Of a stretch of DNA of 38,390 bases, positions 26,489-35,440 are shown one piece after another. This stretch comes from Deltaproteobacteria bacterium. Lineage in GTDB: Bacteria > Desulfobacterota > Binatia > HRBIN30 > JACQVA1. Numbering within the stretch: position 1 is the first letter of the stretch; each line of letters begins with the position of its first letter. Made by a program: the position numbers and the translations under genes. The notes beneath the pieces are model-generated. The model searched no databases and was not told the origin of the DNA. It saw nothing but the letters and a program-made list of their open reading frames with translations. Location: positions 216,448-254,837 of the forward strand of contig JACOST010000032.1 in NCBI GenBank assembly GCA_016178705.1. The letters are read 5' to 3'.

Positions 26489-26570
26489 GTAGGGTCCGCT
26501 GCGCGGACCGTCCTTCTTCGATCGCGCTGCGATCGCACACCACGAGAAATGTCCGCACAGCGGACCCTAC
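26489..26570. repeat. Inverted-repeat element with GTAGGGTCCGC arms
   Basis: Arms of 20 bases (26489-26508 and 26551-26570) are reverse complements with one mismatch, each starting GTAGGGTCCGCTG and carrying an internal GTCCGC/GCGGAC stem. The spacer holds a further small palindrome (CGATCGCGCTGCGATCG). The design matches the element at 24849-24929 but with a different interior. It sits at the convergent ends of degP and the antitoxin-like gene. Confidence 0.75.
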
Positions 26571-26574
26571 GAGA

Positions 26575-26946
26575 CTAGATCGCGATTTTCAGCGCGATCT
26601 CCTCGAATGGGACCTGCGGGACCTTGACCGTGCGGCTGCCCCGCGCCTGTTTCGCGACTCGCACCAACCCATGTCGCTCCAGAATCCGAATGTCCTCTTG
26701 CACGTTCTTGAGATCGCGGCCCGCCATGCTGGCCAGCTCATAGATCGAACGCGGCTGCCGAGTTCTGATCGTTCGCAGCAAGCCTAGCCGTTCGCGCGTC
26801 AGAAAATTGCGCACCGCTTCGAGGCTGGTAAAAGCGACGATCTCCCTCGGCGCAACGCGCCGGCCACTTCGCGCTGCCGCGAAGGCTTTCTTGAAGCGCT
26901 TCAGTCCTTCAGTGAACGGTTCGACGGTAAACGTGACGGTCTTCAT
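26575..26946 (-). CDS. HTH regulator, likely antitoxin of a TumE/TumA-type pair
   Basis: This 123-residue protein has a C-terminal winged-helix region: LLRTIRTRQPRSIYELASMA, RDLKNVQEDIRILERHGLV and a basic wing ending RTVKVPQVPFEEI. This resembles the HVO_A0114/MarR-like regulators that partner DUF6516 (TumE) toxins. The N-terminal half (VEPFTEGLKRFKKAFAAARS, followed by VAFTSLEAVRNFLT) would contact the toxin or dimerise. Its ATG overlaps the stop of the preceding toxin-like gene by four bases (ATGA), the usual coupling of such pairs. It probably represses its own promoter and neutralises the toxin. The family assignment comes from motif memory and gene pairing. Confidence 0.72.
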   Translation of the reverse strand: MKTVTFTVEPFTEGLKRFKKAFAAARSGRRVAPREIVAFTSLEAVRNFLTRERLGLLRTIRTRQPRSIYELASMAGRDLKNVQEDIRILERHGLVRVAKQARGSRTVKVPQVPFEEIALKIAI

Positions 26947-27241
26947 TGCTCTCCTCCGATCAGCCGTTGCACGTCCGCCATGAAATCGGCGAGGAGACGT
27001 GCGACGCCAACGAACTCGTAGGGATGTTGCGTACGCCCAATGTGCCGATGGTGACCTTTGGGATGATGGTTGTCATAGAGAATCGTGGGCGCGTGACCGC
27101 CAGCGAGGATGAGCGCCAAGCGTAGCGGACGCCGTCGGGCTGCCGAGCGTTCGGAGCGACTCGCCATATCACCATCTCGCGGAGGTTTCCGCTCTCGTCG
27201 GTCATCTTCTCTCGGAGGACTAGTGTCGCCCTGCCACCCAT
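26943..27241 (-). pseudogene. TumE-like (DUF6516) toxin gene with a frameshift
   Basis: The first half reads MGGRATLVLREKMTDESGNL then REMVIWRVAPN...DGVRY in one frame, matching the N-terminus of TumE-type toxins. The second half continues in the neighbouring frame with LALILAGGHAPTILYDNHHP, KGHHRHIGRTQHPYEF and VARLLADFMADVQRLI, the rest of the same family including the YDN and HRH motifs. Restoring one base near 27120-27124 gives RY-R-LALILAGG, the expected join. The gene is therefore disrupted by a one-base deletion, or carries a sequencing error or programmed shift. It begins at ATG 27241 and runs into the antitoxin start. As sequenced, no full-length toxin can be made by normal decoding. 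Confidence 0.75.
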
Positions 27242-27375
27242 CACCGCGCCTTACATGGCCTCTCATACCATGTAGCAGGAAGGTCTGCCAGTTCCGTTTT
27301 CCTTTCACCGGTCGGCTCGCTTTCGTCACGGCGGGACCGCGTTCGGTCAATCGCGGTAGTGTAGGGTTTATGAGA

Positions 27376-27765
27376 TCACGGAATCGTACCGCTGGCCGCA
27401 CAAGAGCAACTGATTGACCCGGAGTCTGGAGTAGGGTGCGAAATGGACCCTAAGCAGTGTCCGACGACCGACGTGCCGTCCGGTTGTGACACCGTACAGG
27501 GCTCTCCAGGAGTGCAACAGGGGCGCGGAGTGGGTGTCGGCGTTGGTGTTCGAGTACAGGCAAGGGCGATGATCACGAACGGGGTTCCATTGATGATGAC
27601 CGTCGCGCCAGGTGTCACAGGGCACGACTCGAAAACTCCGATCACAGGCGGAGTTCCAATGTCCGGCGGGGTCGCCGTCGGAGCGCCGATCAGACGTTTG
27701 GTGTCATCCTCGCCGCATGCCACGATGGCGAAGCTGATGCAAAGCAGAAGTAGCGCGCGGCGCAC
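27376..27765 (-). CDS. Small Cys-rich secreted lipoprotein with Thr-Pro repeat
   Basis: About 129 residues starting at GTG 27765. The N-terminus RRALLLLCISFAIVACGED is a typical lipoprotein signal with the lipidated Cys in IVAC. The mature part has a Pro/Thr-rich N-terminal linker (PTATPPDIGTPPV), a short TRTPTPTPTPRP repeat, and at least eight further cysteines (CC, C, C, CSC pattern) suggesting disulphides in the periplasm. I do not recognise a family. The Thr-Pro tract echoes the stalks of the two giant proteins next door. The start is uncertain: a TTG at 27834 would put 23 non-signal-like residues before it. Confidence 0.55.
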   Translation of the reverse strand: MRRALLLLCISFAIVACGEDDTKRLIGAPTATPPDIGTPPVIGVFESCPVTPGATVIINGTPFVIIALACTRTPTPTPTPRPCCTPGEPCTVSQPDGTSVVGHCLGSISHPTPDSGSISCSCAASGTIP

Positions 27766-27918
27766 GACTTCCCATACTACCAGTGGCGCAGAATCGGCAA
27801 GCAGGTCAGTGGAACAGCAGGATGGTGGACCCAAATGCGGCGCGCGGACGCGCGCGATAGGTAGGCATTGGGCGCCGCTAGAGTAGCAGTCATGAGAGTC
27901 TGTGAAGGAATCTCCTCA

Positions 27919-27995
27919 GTGGAGCGACGCTCCACCCCTCAAGATCAAACCGCGCCAGGGCGCACCACTCTTGAGGGCGGAGCGGTGCTCCGCCC
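27919..27995. repeat. Cluster of nested hairpins downstream of the 970-residue secreted protein gene
   Basis: Three stems are visible: GTGGAGCG/CGCTCCAC (27919-27935), CCCTCAAGA with TCTTGAGGG (27936-27944 / 27969-27977), and GGGCGGAGC/GCTCCGCCC (27975-27995). Together they form a compact structured element about 50 bases past the stop at 28046. It may end or protect that transcript, or be another mobile palindromic repeat. No T tract follows. Confidence 0.6.
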
Positions 27996-28045
27996 TTCCC
28001 CTCAACGGATGCCTATCGACTGGCCAGCGCTTGCGCAGAGCGTCC

Positions 28046-30958
28046 TCACAGTCCGTGATGCGGCAGCAAGTCGGCGGCGCTGATGCGGCCGTCGGCGTTG
28101 ACGTCGGCTTCCGCGCCTGACACGACCGCGCCGCCGCCACTGCTGATCGCCGCATCGCCGTCGCCATCGAACAGCTCAGCGATCAACTGCGCGAGATCGG
28201 CGCCTTCGATCCGGCCGTTGCGATCGAGGTCACCGGGGCGGATCGTGACCGCGGTCCGATTCCGAGCCAGCACGACGACGTGCGCGGAAGGCAGCGCGAT
28301 CGCCAGATCGGGAAGGCGATCGTGATCGACATCGCCCACCGCGATGCCACTGGCTGGCGCACCGAGGATCAGCACGGCCGGCACACTGAACGTCCCGTGC
28401 CCGGTTCCGGGAAATAGCCGGACGACGCCGGCCGCCGCATCCAAGGCCACTAGATCGAGGCGGCCATCGCCGTTCAGATCGGCCGGGACCAATCGGTTCG
28501 CCAAGACGTCGGACACCACCACGCGCGCTGGCGCGAAGCCACTCGCCGTGCCGGCGAACAGCACGATGCTTCGATCGCCCGAGCCGGCGACGATGTCGAG
28601 CCGCCCGTCGCCGTCGGCATCACCGAGCGCCACCGCCAGCGGCTGCGCGAGATCGTGCACCGAGCCCGCCGCGAACTGCCCATGGCCATCGCCGCGAAAG
28701 ATCTGCAAGCGATTTTGATCCGGCAGTGCCACCAGCAGATCGTCGTAGTGATCGCCGTCGAAGTCGTGCAGCACAAAATCACTCGGTCGCGATCCGGTCG
28801 CGATCGTCCCGAGTAAATCGAAGCGGCCATCGCCCTTGCCGTGTCGTACCGCGATTCCGTCGCCCTCGATAAGGACCACGTCGGTCACGTGGTCGCCATC
28901 GATGTCAATCGCGACCGGGCGCGCGGGCATGCTGCCCGTCACCGACGTGACCGTTTCCACGAACCCGCCCTGACCATCGCCGAACACGACCGCCAGACTA
29001 TTGGATGCGCCGTTGGTGACCACTACATCGACGCGTTGGTCGTCGTCGAAGTCGGCGACGGCGAGATCGGTCGGCCCGAAACCGATGCGCGCGGTGACCG
29101 GCGCCGCAAACGAGCCGGCACCATCGCCATTGCGCAACTCGAGGCGGCCATCGTCGCGCGCCACCACCAGATCGAGCGCGTTATCGCCATTGAAATCAGC
29201 CAGACCGAGCGCCAATGGCGCCGCCACCAACGGGATCGTCGACGTGGCCACGAGCAACGGCGGCGTGGCCGTCGGTGTGGCGGTCGCCGTCGCGGTCATT
29301 GTGACCGTTGCCGTCGCGGTCGCGGTGCGACTCGCCGTCGGCGTCGGCGTCACCGTGCGGGTCGCCGTTGCCGTGTGACTGACGGTCGCGGTGGCTGTGC
29401 TGGTGAGCGTGCCGGTGAGTGTGCGTGTCGGCGATGGACTCGGCGACTGCGTCGCGGTCGGCGAATCGGTCGGCACGACGAATTGAGTCCGCGTAACCGT
29501 CGGCGTCACGGTGCGAGTTGCGGTCACGCTGGCCGTCGCCGTGTTGGTCAGCGTGGCAGTGGGCGAAGCGGTCGATGTATTAGACGGACTGACCGTCAAC
29601 GTGGCCGACCGCGTCGCCGTCGCCGCAGTGTTGGTCAAGGTTGGCGTCGCCGTCCGCGTCACCGTCGACGTGCCGGTCGGGGTGATAGTAGGCGACACCG
29701 TCGCTGTCTGCGTCGGACTTCCCGTCAACGTCGCCGACCGCGTCGCTGTCGCCGCAGGGTTGGTCAACGTCGGCGTCGCGCTCCGTGTCGCCGTCGGCGT
29801 GCGCGTGATCGTCGGACTCTGCGTCGAAGTGGGGGTCCGCGACGGCGATGGGCTGAGCGAGTTGGTAGCGGTCGGCGTAATCGTCGGAGTCGCGGTCGCC
29901 GTTCCCGTCGCGGTGGAGCTACGAGTGAACGTCGCGGTCCGCGTGATCGTGGCAGTGACGGTGGGCGTCGCGGTGCGCGTCGGCGTACGCGTGAGCGTAA
30001 CACTCGGCGTCGAGGTCACCGTCGGCGTGAGGGTTGGCGTGCGCGTCAGCGTGACGGTACGCGTCAGCGTCGCGGTGGCCGTCAGCGTCGCAGTGGGTGG
30101 AGGAACGACCATCACCTGGAACTGCGCCATGGCGATCAATTGCGCGGTTTCCGCCGTGAAGGTGATCACGAACGTGCTGCCGATTTGGGCTGCCGTTGGT
30201 GTGAACGTCAGCGTCGACACCACCGTGCCCATTCCGATCATCGGCGTAAACGCGGCATTCGCCGGTACGCCGCTCGCGGTCAGCGAGACTGTCGTTGCCG
30301 GGATCGCCTGCGCCGTCGCCTGATCGCCGATCGTCTGGCCCGCGACAATGGTGCATTGCACCGTGCTGCCAATCTGGAAGCATCCGGTCCCCGGTGGCCC
30401 GAAGATCTGTTGCGAGATGGTGAGCGTCGGCAGCGGGGTCGCGGTCTTGGTGGGCGTCGGCGCTTTCGTCGACGTTCGCGTCGGAGTCGGCGGGAACGCG
30501 ACCGTGACATCGAGTTCTGTGTTGGCAAACTCGCCGGCCGTGCTGGCGAAGAATTGAATCGTGAACTGTCCGACCTGCGCCGCGCTCGGCGTAAACGTGA
30601 ACGTGGACGAGACCGGGCTGATGCCGGTCTTCGGCGGGAAGCTGCCGTTGGCCGGCACCCCCGTGGCTTCGAGAACGATCTGAACCGGCGGCACGCTGCT
30701 CCCGTCGATCTGATCGCTGAGTGTCTGCCCAGGCGCAATCGTGCAGAACACCACGTTCGCAATCTGGTGACAGGATCCACCGGGCGGCACGGTGGGCGAC
30801 TGCGTGATGGTGACGGCCGCGGCGGCGATGTGCGGCGCCGCCAGCAGACAGACAGCCACGAGGCCTACGCTCGCGCGCGCGAGGTGACCAATCCGAAGAG
30901 CGAAGAAGTTCACGCAGAGTCGCAGAGCCGCAGAGGCGGAGAGACGGATGCACCCCAT
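28046..30958 (-). CDS. Giant secreted protein: two Ig-like domains, Thr-rich stalk, seven FG-GAP repeats, dockerin-like end
   Basis: About 970 residues. A hydrophobic secretion signal (ASVGLVAVCLLAAPHIAAAA) is followed by two homologous beta-sandwich-like units (about 48-156 and 180-285), each with a Cys pair (GSCHQIANVVFCTIAPGQT; GCFQIGSTVQCTIVAGQT) and a FTPxAAQ motif. Next comes a 280-residue stalk of TATxTxTPT repeats. Seven FG-GAP/VCBS calcium-loop repeats (such as ADFNGDNALDLVV and GDADGDGRLDIVA) should make a seven-bladed propeller. The end carries two EF-hand-like loops (GDLDRNGRIEGADL and ADVNADGRISAADL), dockerin type I in style. The start is doubtful: ATG 30958 lies in a repeat element, and GTG 30913 would give a cleaner signal. 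It is probably exposed on the cell surface; ligand unknown. Confidence 0.8.
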   Translation of the reverse strand: MGCIRLSASAALRLCVNFFALRIGHLARASVGLVAVCLLAAPHIAAAAVTITQSPTVPPGGSCHQIANVVFCTIAPGQTLSDQIDGSSVPPVQIVLEATGVPANGSFPPKTGISPVSSTFTFTPSAAQVGQFTIQFFASTAGEFANTELDVTVAFPPTPTRTSTKAPTPTKTATPLPTLTISQQIFGPPGTGCFQIGSTVQCTIVAGQTIGDQATAQAIPATTVSLTASGVPANAAFTPMIGMGTVVSTLTFTPTAAQIGSTFVITFTAETAQLIAMAQFQVMVVPPPTATLTATATLTRTVTLTRTPTLTPTVTSTPSVTLTRTPTRTATPTVTATITRTATFTRSSTATGTATATPTITPTATNSLSPSPSRTPTSTQSPTITRTPTATRSATPTLTNPAATATRSATLTGSPTQTATVSPTITPTGTSTVTRTATPTLTNTAATATRSATLTVSPSNTSTASPTATLTNTATASVTATRTVTPTVTRTQFVVPTDSPTATQSPSPSPTRTLTGTLTSTATATVSHTATATRTVTPTPTASRTATATATVTMTATATATPTATPPLLVATSTIPLVAAPLALGLADFNGDNALDLVVARDDGRLELRNGDGAGSFAAPVTARIGFGPTDLAVADFDDDQRVDVVVTNGASNSLAVVFGDGQGGFVETVTSVTGSMPARPVAIDIDGDHVTDVVLIEGDGIAVRHGKGDGRFDLLGTIATGSRPSDFVLHDFDGDHYDDLLVALPDQNRLQIFRGDGHGQFAAGSVHDLAQPLAVALGDADGDGRLDIVAGSGDRSIVLFAGTASGFAPARVVVSDVLANRLVPADLNGDGRLDLVALDAAAGVVRLFPGTGHGTFSVPAVLILGAPASGIAVGDVDHDRLPDLAIALPSAHVVVLARNRTAVTIRPGDLDRNGRIEGADLAQLIAELFDGDGDAAISSGGGAVVSGAEADVNADGRISAADLLPHHGL
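29264..30103 (-). repeat. Thr-rich low-complexity repeat inside the 970-residue protein gene
   Basis: About 280 codons are dominated by Thr, Ala, Ser, Pro and Val in loose units such as TATxTRT and SPT. At DNA level it is a degenerate alternation of ACn and GTn/GCn-type triplets, which gives long open frames of Val/Ala on the opposite strand. An extended, probably O-glycosylatable stalk is inferred. Some eight- to ten-residue units recur ([16 protein letters not shown] twice). Confidence 0.85.
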
Positions 30959-31031
30959 TTTGGTGAAGCTCAGCGCGTTTGATGAACCGTTCCCTTGCAC
31001 TGATATTCGCTGCGCTCTCTGCGGCTCTGCG
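30911..31031. repeat. CGCAGAG inverted-repeat element spanning the start of the 970-residue protein gene
   Basis: The left part (30911-30945) contains CACGCAGAG-TCGCAGAG-CCGCAGAG, and the right part (31012-31033) reads CTCTCTGCGGCTCTGCGTG, its inverted counterpart. They enclose about 70 bases. CGCAGAG iterations of this kind are common as small dispersed elements. This one supplies the ATG at 30958 and most of the gap between the two giant genes, so it may have been inserted at the 5' end of the gene. Confidence 0.65.
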
Positions 31032-31063
31032 TGAGACTCAACCTCGGGTTGCTATCGTCAGCG

Positions 31064-34000
31064 CTATCTCGCCGCCGCCGATGCGCTCGCCATCCGTTGC
31101 AGCACGCTGACAACATCGGCGCCCGTTACCTTGCCATCACCATTCACATCCGCCGCCGCGCCGGACATGAGTGTGCCGCCGGCGCAACTGGTCGCGTCGC
31201 TGCCGTCGCCGTCGAAGAGCTCAGTCAGCAAGAAGGACAGGTCGCTGCCGTCGACGCGGCCGTCACCGTTCAAGTCACCCGGTCGGACCACCGTGGCGGT
31301 GGTGTTGTGCAGCCTGACCACGCCGTTGCCCGTCGGCACCGACGCGACTTGATCGGGTAGGCGATCTCCATTGATGTCACCAAGCGAGGCCCCCGCAATC
31401 GGCGCACCCATCAACAAGACGACCGGCGGTCCAAAGCCGCCGCCGGTGCCGGGCAGGACGCGGATCACGCCACTCGCGTCGTCGACCGCCACCAAGTCGG
31501 GGCGTCCATCGCCGTTGAAATCCGCGCGCAGCAGACGCGACGCCGGCACCTCCATCGCCACGTCCGCGCCGGCACCAAACCCGCCCGGCATCCCGGCGAA
31601 CAGCGTGAGCGCGTGGTTCGCCCCATGAGCAACGATCAGATCCGCGCGACCATCGCCGTTCACGTCACCCAGCGAAATGGCCCGCGGCTGATCGCCGTGC
31701 ACATCGAGACTCGGCGGGCCGGCGGTAAAGTTGCCGCGCACGTCGCCGAGGAAGGTTCGCACGACATTCTGATCCGGCAAGGCGACCAGGAGATCCGGGA
31801 AGCCATCGCCGTTGACATCGAACTCGACAACGTCAGACGGAGGCGATCCGGTGCTCACCACCACCGGTCGTTGGAATGTTCCATCGCCCTTCCCTTTGCG
31901 CACTTCGATCTGCGTCGTTTCGACCACAATCACATCCGGAGTGCCGTCACGATCGACGTCGTCGACGAGGACGCGCAGGGGAGTGGCGCCGACCGGCGAG
32001 TTGAACACCTCGCCGAATCCCGTCGCATCACCGAGCACCACCGAAATGCTGCGCGAGGCCGCGTTCGCCACCACCGTATCCAGACGCCCGTCACCGTCCA
32101 TGTCCGCCACCGCGAGATCGCTCGCCCCCAAACCGATGCGCGCTTGGTCGATCGGGGCGAACTGACCGCTGCCGTTGCCGGCGAGGAGATCGAGCTTGCC
32201 GTCCGTACCCGCCACCAGCAGATCGAGCAACCCATCGCCGTTCATGTCGGCCAAGCGTACGGGGCCGCTGTGGCCGGCGAGGGCGATGGTTGCGGTGGCA
32301 AAGTTTATCGACGCCGGAGGCGTCGGCGTCGCAGTCGCTGTCGCGGTGTGGGTGACACTCGCGGTGAGCGTCGCCGTCGGGGTCGGCGACGGCGTTCCAG
32401 TGACCGTCGCCGAACGGGTCGCCGTCGCGCTGGCGGTGAGCGTCGCAGTAGCGGTGAACGTCGCCGTTTGGCTGTGCGTCGCCGTGGCCGTTGCCGACGC
32501 GGAGTTCGTCGCTGAAGGCGTCACGCTCTGTGTCGCGGTCGCGGTATGAGTCAGCGTCGGCACCAGGCTGGGCGTCGCGGTGATCGTATGCGTCACTGTC
32601 GCGGTCGGCGACGGCGAACTCGTGATCGTCATCGACGCGCTCCGCGTCGCGGACCCTGTGGCGGTCGGCGTCGCCGTCACCGTGGCAGTTCGGGTCACCG
32701 TACCAGTGACCGATGATGTCGCGGTGAGCGTCGCCGGCGTGATCGGCGTGCGGGTCAGCGTCACCGACGCTGACGGTGTTGGGCTCACGGTACTTGTGCC
32801 GGTAGGCGACGAAGTCGTCGTGACGGTGATCGAGGCCGTCGCGGTCGCGGTGCGAGTCGCGCTCCCAGTCAGCGACGGCAACATCGAGGCGGTCGCTGTG
32901 ACGGTCGCACTGCGCGTGGTCGTCGCCGACGTCGTCGGCGTTGCGGTGGCCAGCAGCGTACCGGTCATGGTCGCGGTCGTTGTTCCTGTCACTGTGGCGC
33001 TGCGCGTGGCGGAAGGTGAGGCTGTCAATGTGGCCGTCGTGCTCGGCGTCCGAGTCTGCGACGCGGTAGTCGTGAGACTGGCGCTCGGCGTCATCGTGAT
33101 CGTCGGCGATACGGTTACCGTCGCCGTCACGGTGGCTGTGCGTGTGACGGTCGGACTGAACAGCGGCGTCGACGTGCGCGTCCCCGTGGTCGTCGGCGTC
33201 GCGCTGGCGGTCGGGGTCGCACTGCTGGTCGCGCTCAACGTCACGGTCGCCGATGCCGTCCGCGTCGCGGTTCCGGTGCGTGTCTGACTCGCACTACCCG
33301 TCACGGTTACGGTGCCGGTGACCGTGGTGGTCGGCGTTGACGTGCGGCTGTTGGTCACTGTCGGGGTCGGCGTGCTGGTCGCGGTGACGGTGAACGAGCG
33401 GGTCGAGGTCTGCGTCGCCGTCGCGGTTGCGGTTGGTGTCTCGGTGCGGGTCGTGGTGATGGTTGGCGTCAGCGTCACCGTGGCAGTCTGAGTCGCGCTG
33501 CGCGTGGCGCTGCTCGTCACGCTTGCGGTCGCGGTGCGCGTTGCCGTGCGCGTAGTAGTGTTGGTCGGGGTTGCGGTATCGGTCGGCGTGAGGGTGATCG
33601 TCGGCGTCAATGTGTCCGTCTTGGTCGCGGTCACGGTAGCGGTCGTCGTGGCGGTGGGCGTGACGGTGACCGTCGGGGTGATCGTCACCGTGTTGGTCGA
33701 CGTCCGCGTGGCGGTCCCGGTGCGCGTCGCGGTGAGGGTCGCGGTGAGCGTCGGCGACTTCGTCACGGTGCTGGATTTCGTCACGGTCGCGGTGCGCGTC
33801 ACCGTTCGCGTCGGCGTGTTGGTGATGGTCGGCGTCACGGTCACGGTGTTGGTGACCGTCGAGGTCGCCGTCCCGGTACGCGTTGGCGTTCGGGTGACGG
33901 TGTTGGTGACGGTACGGGTCGACGTCACCGTGCGGGTGGCGGTCTGCGTCGAGGTTGCGGTGCGTGTCGGCGGAATCGCCGGGGCGGCATGGCTCACCGC

Positions 34001-34780
34001 GATCGAGTCGTACTCGCCGGACGCGGGACAGCCCGACGGCACGCCGTTGCTGTCGGTGAAAAAGCCGCCGGCCCCGACCCTAAAGCTGGCGATCGCTCCG
34101 ACGTTGTAGATGAACGTGATCGCCGCGTTCTCACCAAAGATGATGCCGTTGGCCTGAGTAGGCTGACAGATCGGGACACTTGTAGTCGGCGCCCCACCGA
34201 AGGCATACGCACTTCGATTCATCAGCATGCAACCGTTCAAGGCATCGATCGCGAATCCCGCGCTGACAGAGCCCCCGCTGGCGGTCAGCGCAAACGTATT
34301 CGCCCCACCACGAGTGATCGTCGTCGCGCCGATCGTGACGGTGCCGGTGCCGACGGGATCGAAGGTGGGGACGGTCGTCGTGCCGATGATGCCCGAGCGG
34401 CTGACCGACGCCGCCGGCAAGACCGCCGCAAAGTCCGCGCCTGCGAGCGCTTCAGTGAAGGAACCAGGGACGGTGCGGTTGCAGAGGTCGATGGATGTCG
34501 TGGCTCCCAACACCGTGGTGAGCCACATCCCCTCGGCACCGAGGCCGGCGCAGCGTTGACCAGCGGGGCAATCGATGTCGGCGAGGCACGTTGTGGCAAA
34601 ACTCACGCTGCAGTTGCCGCGCGCCACCGTGCCGATCCACAGGATTTGGTACACCGTGCCGTCCTCGGCCCGGCCAATGGTTTCGACCAGTTCCGCGACC
34701 GCGGGCGCTGTCATGGTTGCCGTGGACAATACGATCACAGCGGCCACGACACCGATATGGCGTCTCAGGCTCGTCAGCAC
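31064..34780 (-). CDS. Giant secreted protein: Cys-containing head, very long Thr-rich stalk, seven FG-GAP repeats, dockerin-like end
   Basis: 1238 residues starting at GTG 34780, preceded by GGGGGGAG. The signal peptide is clear ([19 protein letters not shown]). A head domain follows (about 30-270), with C-x5-C-x5-C ([13 protein letters not shown]), Gly/Thr-rich beta segments and several more cysteines; I do not recognise it. The stalk covers about 272-820 and is almost pure Thr/Ala/Ser/Val/Pro. Seven FG-GAP repeats (821-1165; for example [13 protein letters not shown] and [13 protein letters not shown]) suggest a seven-bladed propeller. The C-terminus has two dockerin-type loops ([36 protein letters not shown]). 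Its C-terminal 400 residues are homologous along their length to those of the downstream gene, so the pair arose by duplication with different heads. A surface adhesive or structural role is inferred. Confidence 0.82.
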   Translation of the reverse strand: MLTSLRRHIGVVAAVIVLSTATMTAPAVAELVETIGRAEDGTVYQILWIGTVARGNCSVSFATTCLADIDCPAGQRCAGLGAEGMWLTTVLGATTSIDLCNRTVPGSFTEALAGADFAAVLPAASVSRSGIIGTTTVPTFDPVGTGTVTIGATTITRGGANTFALTASGGSVSAGFAIDALNGCMLMNRSAYAFGGAPTTSVPICQPTQANGIIFGENAAITFIYNVGAIASFRVGAGGFFTDSNGVPSGCPASGEYDSIAVSHAAPAIPPTRTATSTQTATRTVTSTRTVTNTVTRTPTRTGTATSTVTNTVTVTPTITNTPTRTVTRTATVTKSSTVTKSPTLTATLTATRTGTATRTSTNTVTITPTVTVTPTATTTATVTATKTDTLTPTITLTPTDTATPTNTTTRTATRTATASVTSSATRSATQTATVTLTPTITTTRTETPTATATATQTSTRSFTVTATSTPTPTVTNSRTSTPTTTVTGTVTVTGSASQTRTGTATRTASATVTLSATSSATPTASATPTTTGTRTSTPLFSPTVTRTATVTATVTVSPTITMTPSASLTTTASQTRTPSTTATLTASPSATRSATVTGTTTATMTGTLLATATPTTSATTTRSATVTATASMLPSLTGSATRTATATASITVTTTSSPTGTSTVSPTPSASVTLTRTPITPATLTATSSVTGTVTRTATVTATPTATGSATRSASMTITSSPSPTATVTHTITATPSLVPTLTHTATATQSVTPSATNSASATATATHSQTATFTATATLTASATATRSATVTGTPSPTPTATLTASVTHTATATATPTPPASINFATATIALAGHSGPVRLADMNGDGLLDLLVAGTDGKLDLLAGNGSGQFAPIDQARIGLGASDLAVADMDGDGRLDTVVANAASRSISVVLGDATGFGEVFNSPVGATPLRVLVDDVDRDGTPDVIVVETTQIEVRKGKGDGTFQRPVVVSTGSPPSDVVEFDVNGDGFPDLLVALPDQNVVRTFLGDVRGNFTAGPPSLDVHGDQPRAISLGDVNGDGRADLIVAHGANHALTLFAGMPGGFGAGADVAMEVPASRLLRADFNGDGRPDLVAVDDASGVIRVLPGTGGGFGPPVVLLMGAPIAGASLGDINGDRLPDQVASVPTGNGVVRLHNTTATVVRPGDLNGDGRVDGSDLSFLLTELFDGDGSDATSCAGGTLMSGAAADVNGDGKVTGADVVSVLQRMASASAAAR
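32321..33967 (-). repeat. Thr-rich low-complexity repeat inside the 1238-residue protein gene
   Basis: About 550 codons of TATxTxT, SATxT and TPTxT units, roughly twice as long as in the paralogue. The DNA is a quasi-periodic triplet array, prone to slippage and expansion, so stalk length may vary between strains. The opposite strand shows long Val/Ala-rich open frames that are by-products of this composition. Confidence 0.85.
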
Positions 34781-34929
34781 CCTCTCCCCCCGACCTCGTA
34801 GCGAAAAGCAGCTTCAGGCTAAGGCAAGTCTCTTGAGACTGTCAAACTGTTTTCGTTGTGGCTGTTTTCTTGGGGCGCTGCCCGCCGCTTTGCGAACACA
34901 GTCGAAGGGCTCGAACCGCCAGCGCGCGT

Positions 34930-35408
34930 GACGCACTCGCCGTCTTTGTCGCAAATCTTTGCGCCGATTCTCTCCTCTCTTGCGCCGGGCAATCCGACGC
35001 GAGTGCTCGCGACAATGGCTATCACCGTCGGTGGGTGCTTTCGCCAAGGCCACCGGTCGCAGAGCAACGCCCATCATTGGCTGGAATGCAGCGGTGGAAT
35101 CTGTCGAGGCCAGCGCACGAGGCCGGCTCACAACGCCGCGCCGCATTTGTCCGGCGCTCCGCGCGAAAGAGGAGCACGAGGAGAAAACCGCGCTCGGTTT
35201 TCTCCTCGTAGGGGCGCGGGGGCGAAGCCCCGCATCCGATGATCCCCTCTTTTGTGGGCCCCCTGCGAACCGGCGCGCGCCCGCAGCCCGATCGCGCTGC
35301 GATACCAATGCTGCGCTCCTAGACGGCGACGGCGGCCTCAGGTGCGGACGACGCAATCGCCGTCATTGTCGCTTCCGTGTCCGCGCCTCTCTTGCGCCGG
35401 GCAATCCG
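34930..35408. repeat. Diverged direct repeat pair
   Basis: Copy 1 is 34930-34996 and copy 2 is 35350-35408. Both begin GACGCA-TCGCCGTC-TTGTCGC with single-base differences and end CCTCTCTTGCGCCGGGCAAT, with a variable middle. The distance between copies is about 420 bases. The ends are better conserved than the middle. Confidence 0.7.
35178..35207. repeat. Perfect 13-bp hairpin followed by a GTAGGGGC motif
   Basis: GAGGAGAAAACCG (35178-35190) and CGGTTTTCTCCTC (35195-35207) are exact reverse complements around CGCT. GTAGGGGCGCGGGGGCGAAG follows directly, a border also seen at 24849 and 26489. No gene runs into it, so an ordinary terminator role is unlikely, though readthrough from outside cannot be excluded. 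Confidence 0.7.
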
Positions 35409-35440
35409 GTGGGGGCGCAGGGGCGAAGCCCCGCATCCGG
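35208..35440. repeat. Two direct copies of GGGGCGAAGCCCCGCATCCG
   Basis: Copies at 35208-35239 and 35409-35440 share GGGGCGAAGCCCCGCATCCG almost exactly, and both contain the small stem GGGGC-GAA-GCCCC. The first is preceded by GTAGGGGCGCG and the second by GGGGGCGCA. They look like copies of one short palindromic element. Confidence 0.7.

Noticed and set aside
29511-30323. Long Val/Ala-rich open frame on the plus strand opposite the Thr-rich stalk
   Set aside because: It mirrors the triplet composition of the minus-strand stalk (ACn codons read as GTn). It has no ribosome site or domain, and the minus-strand protein has a signal peptide and recognisable domains.
32580-34109. Further Val-rich plus-strand frames opposite the 1238-residue protein
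   Set aside because: Same compositional artefact; broken into several pieces with no start signals.
28046-34780. CRISPR-like or satellite array in the Thr-rich regions
   Set aside because: Repeats are degenerate triplet-based coding repeats without constant repeat-spacer spacing.
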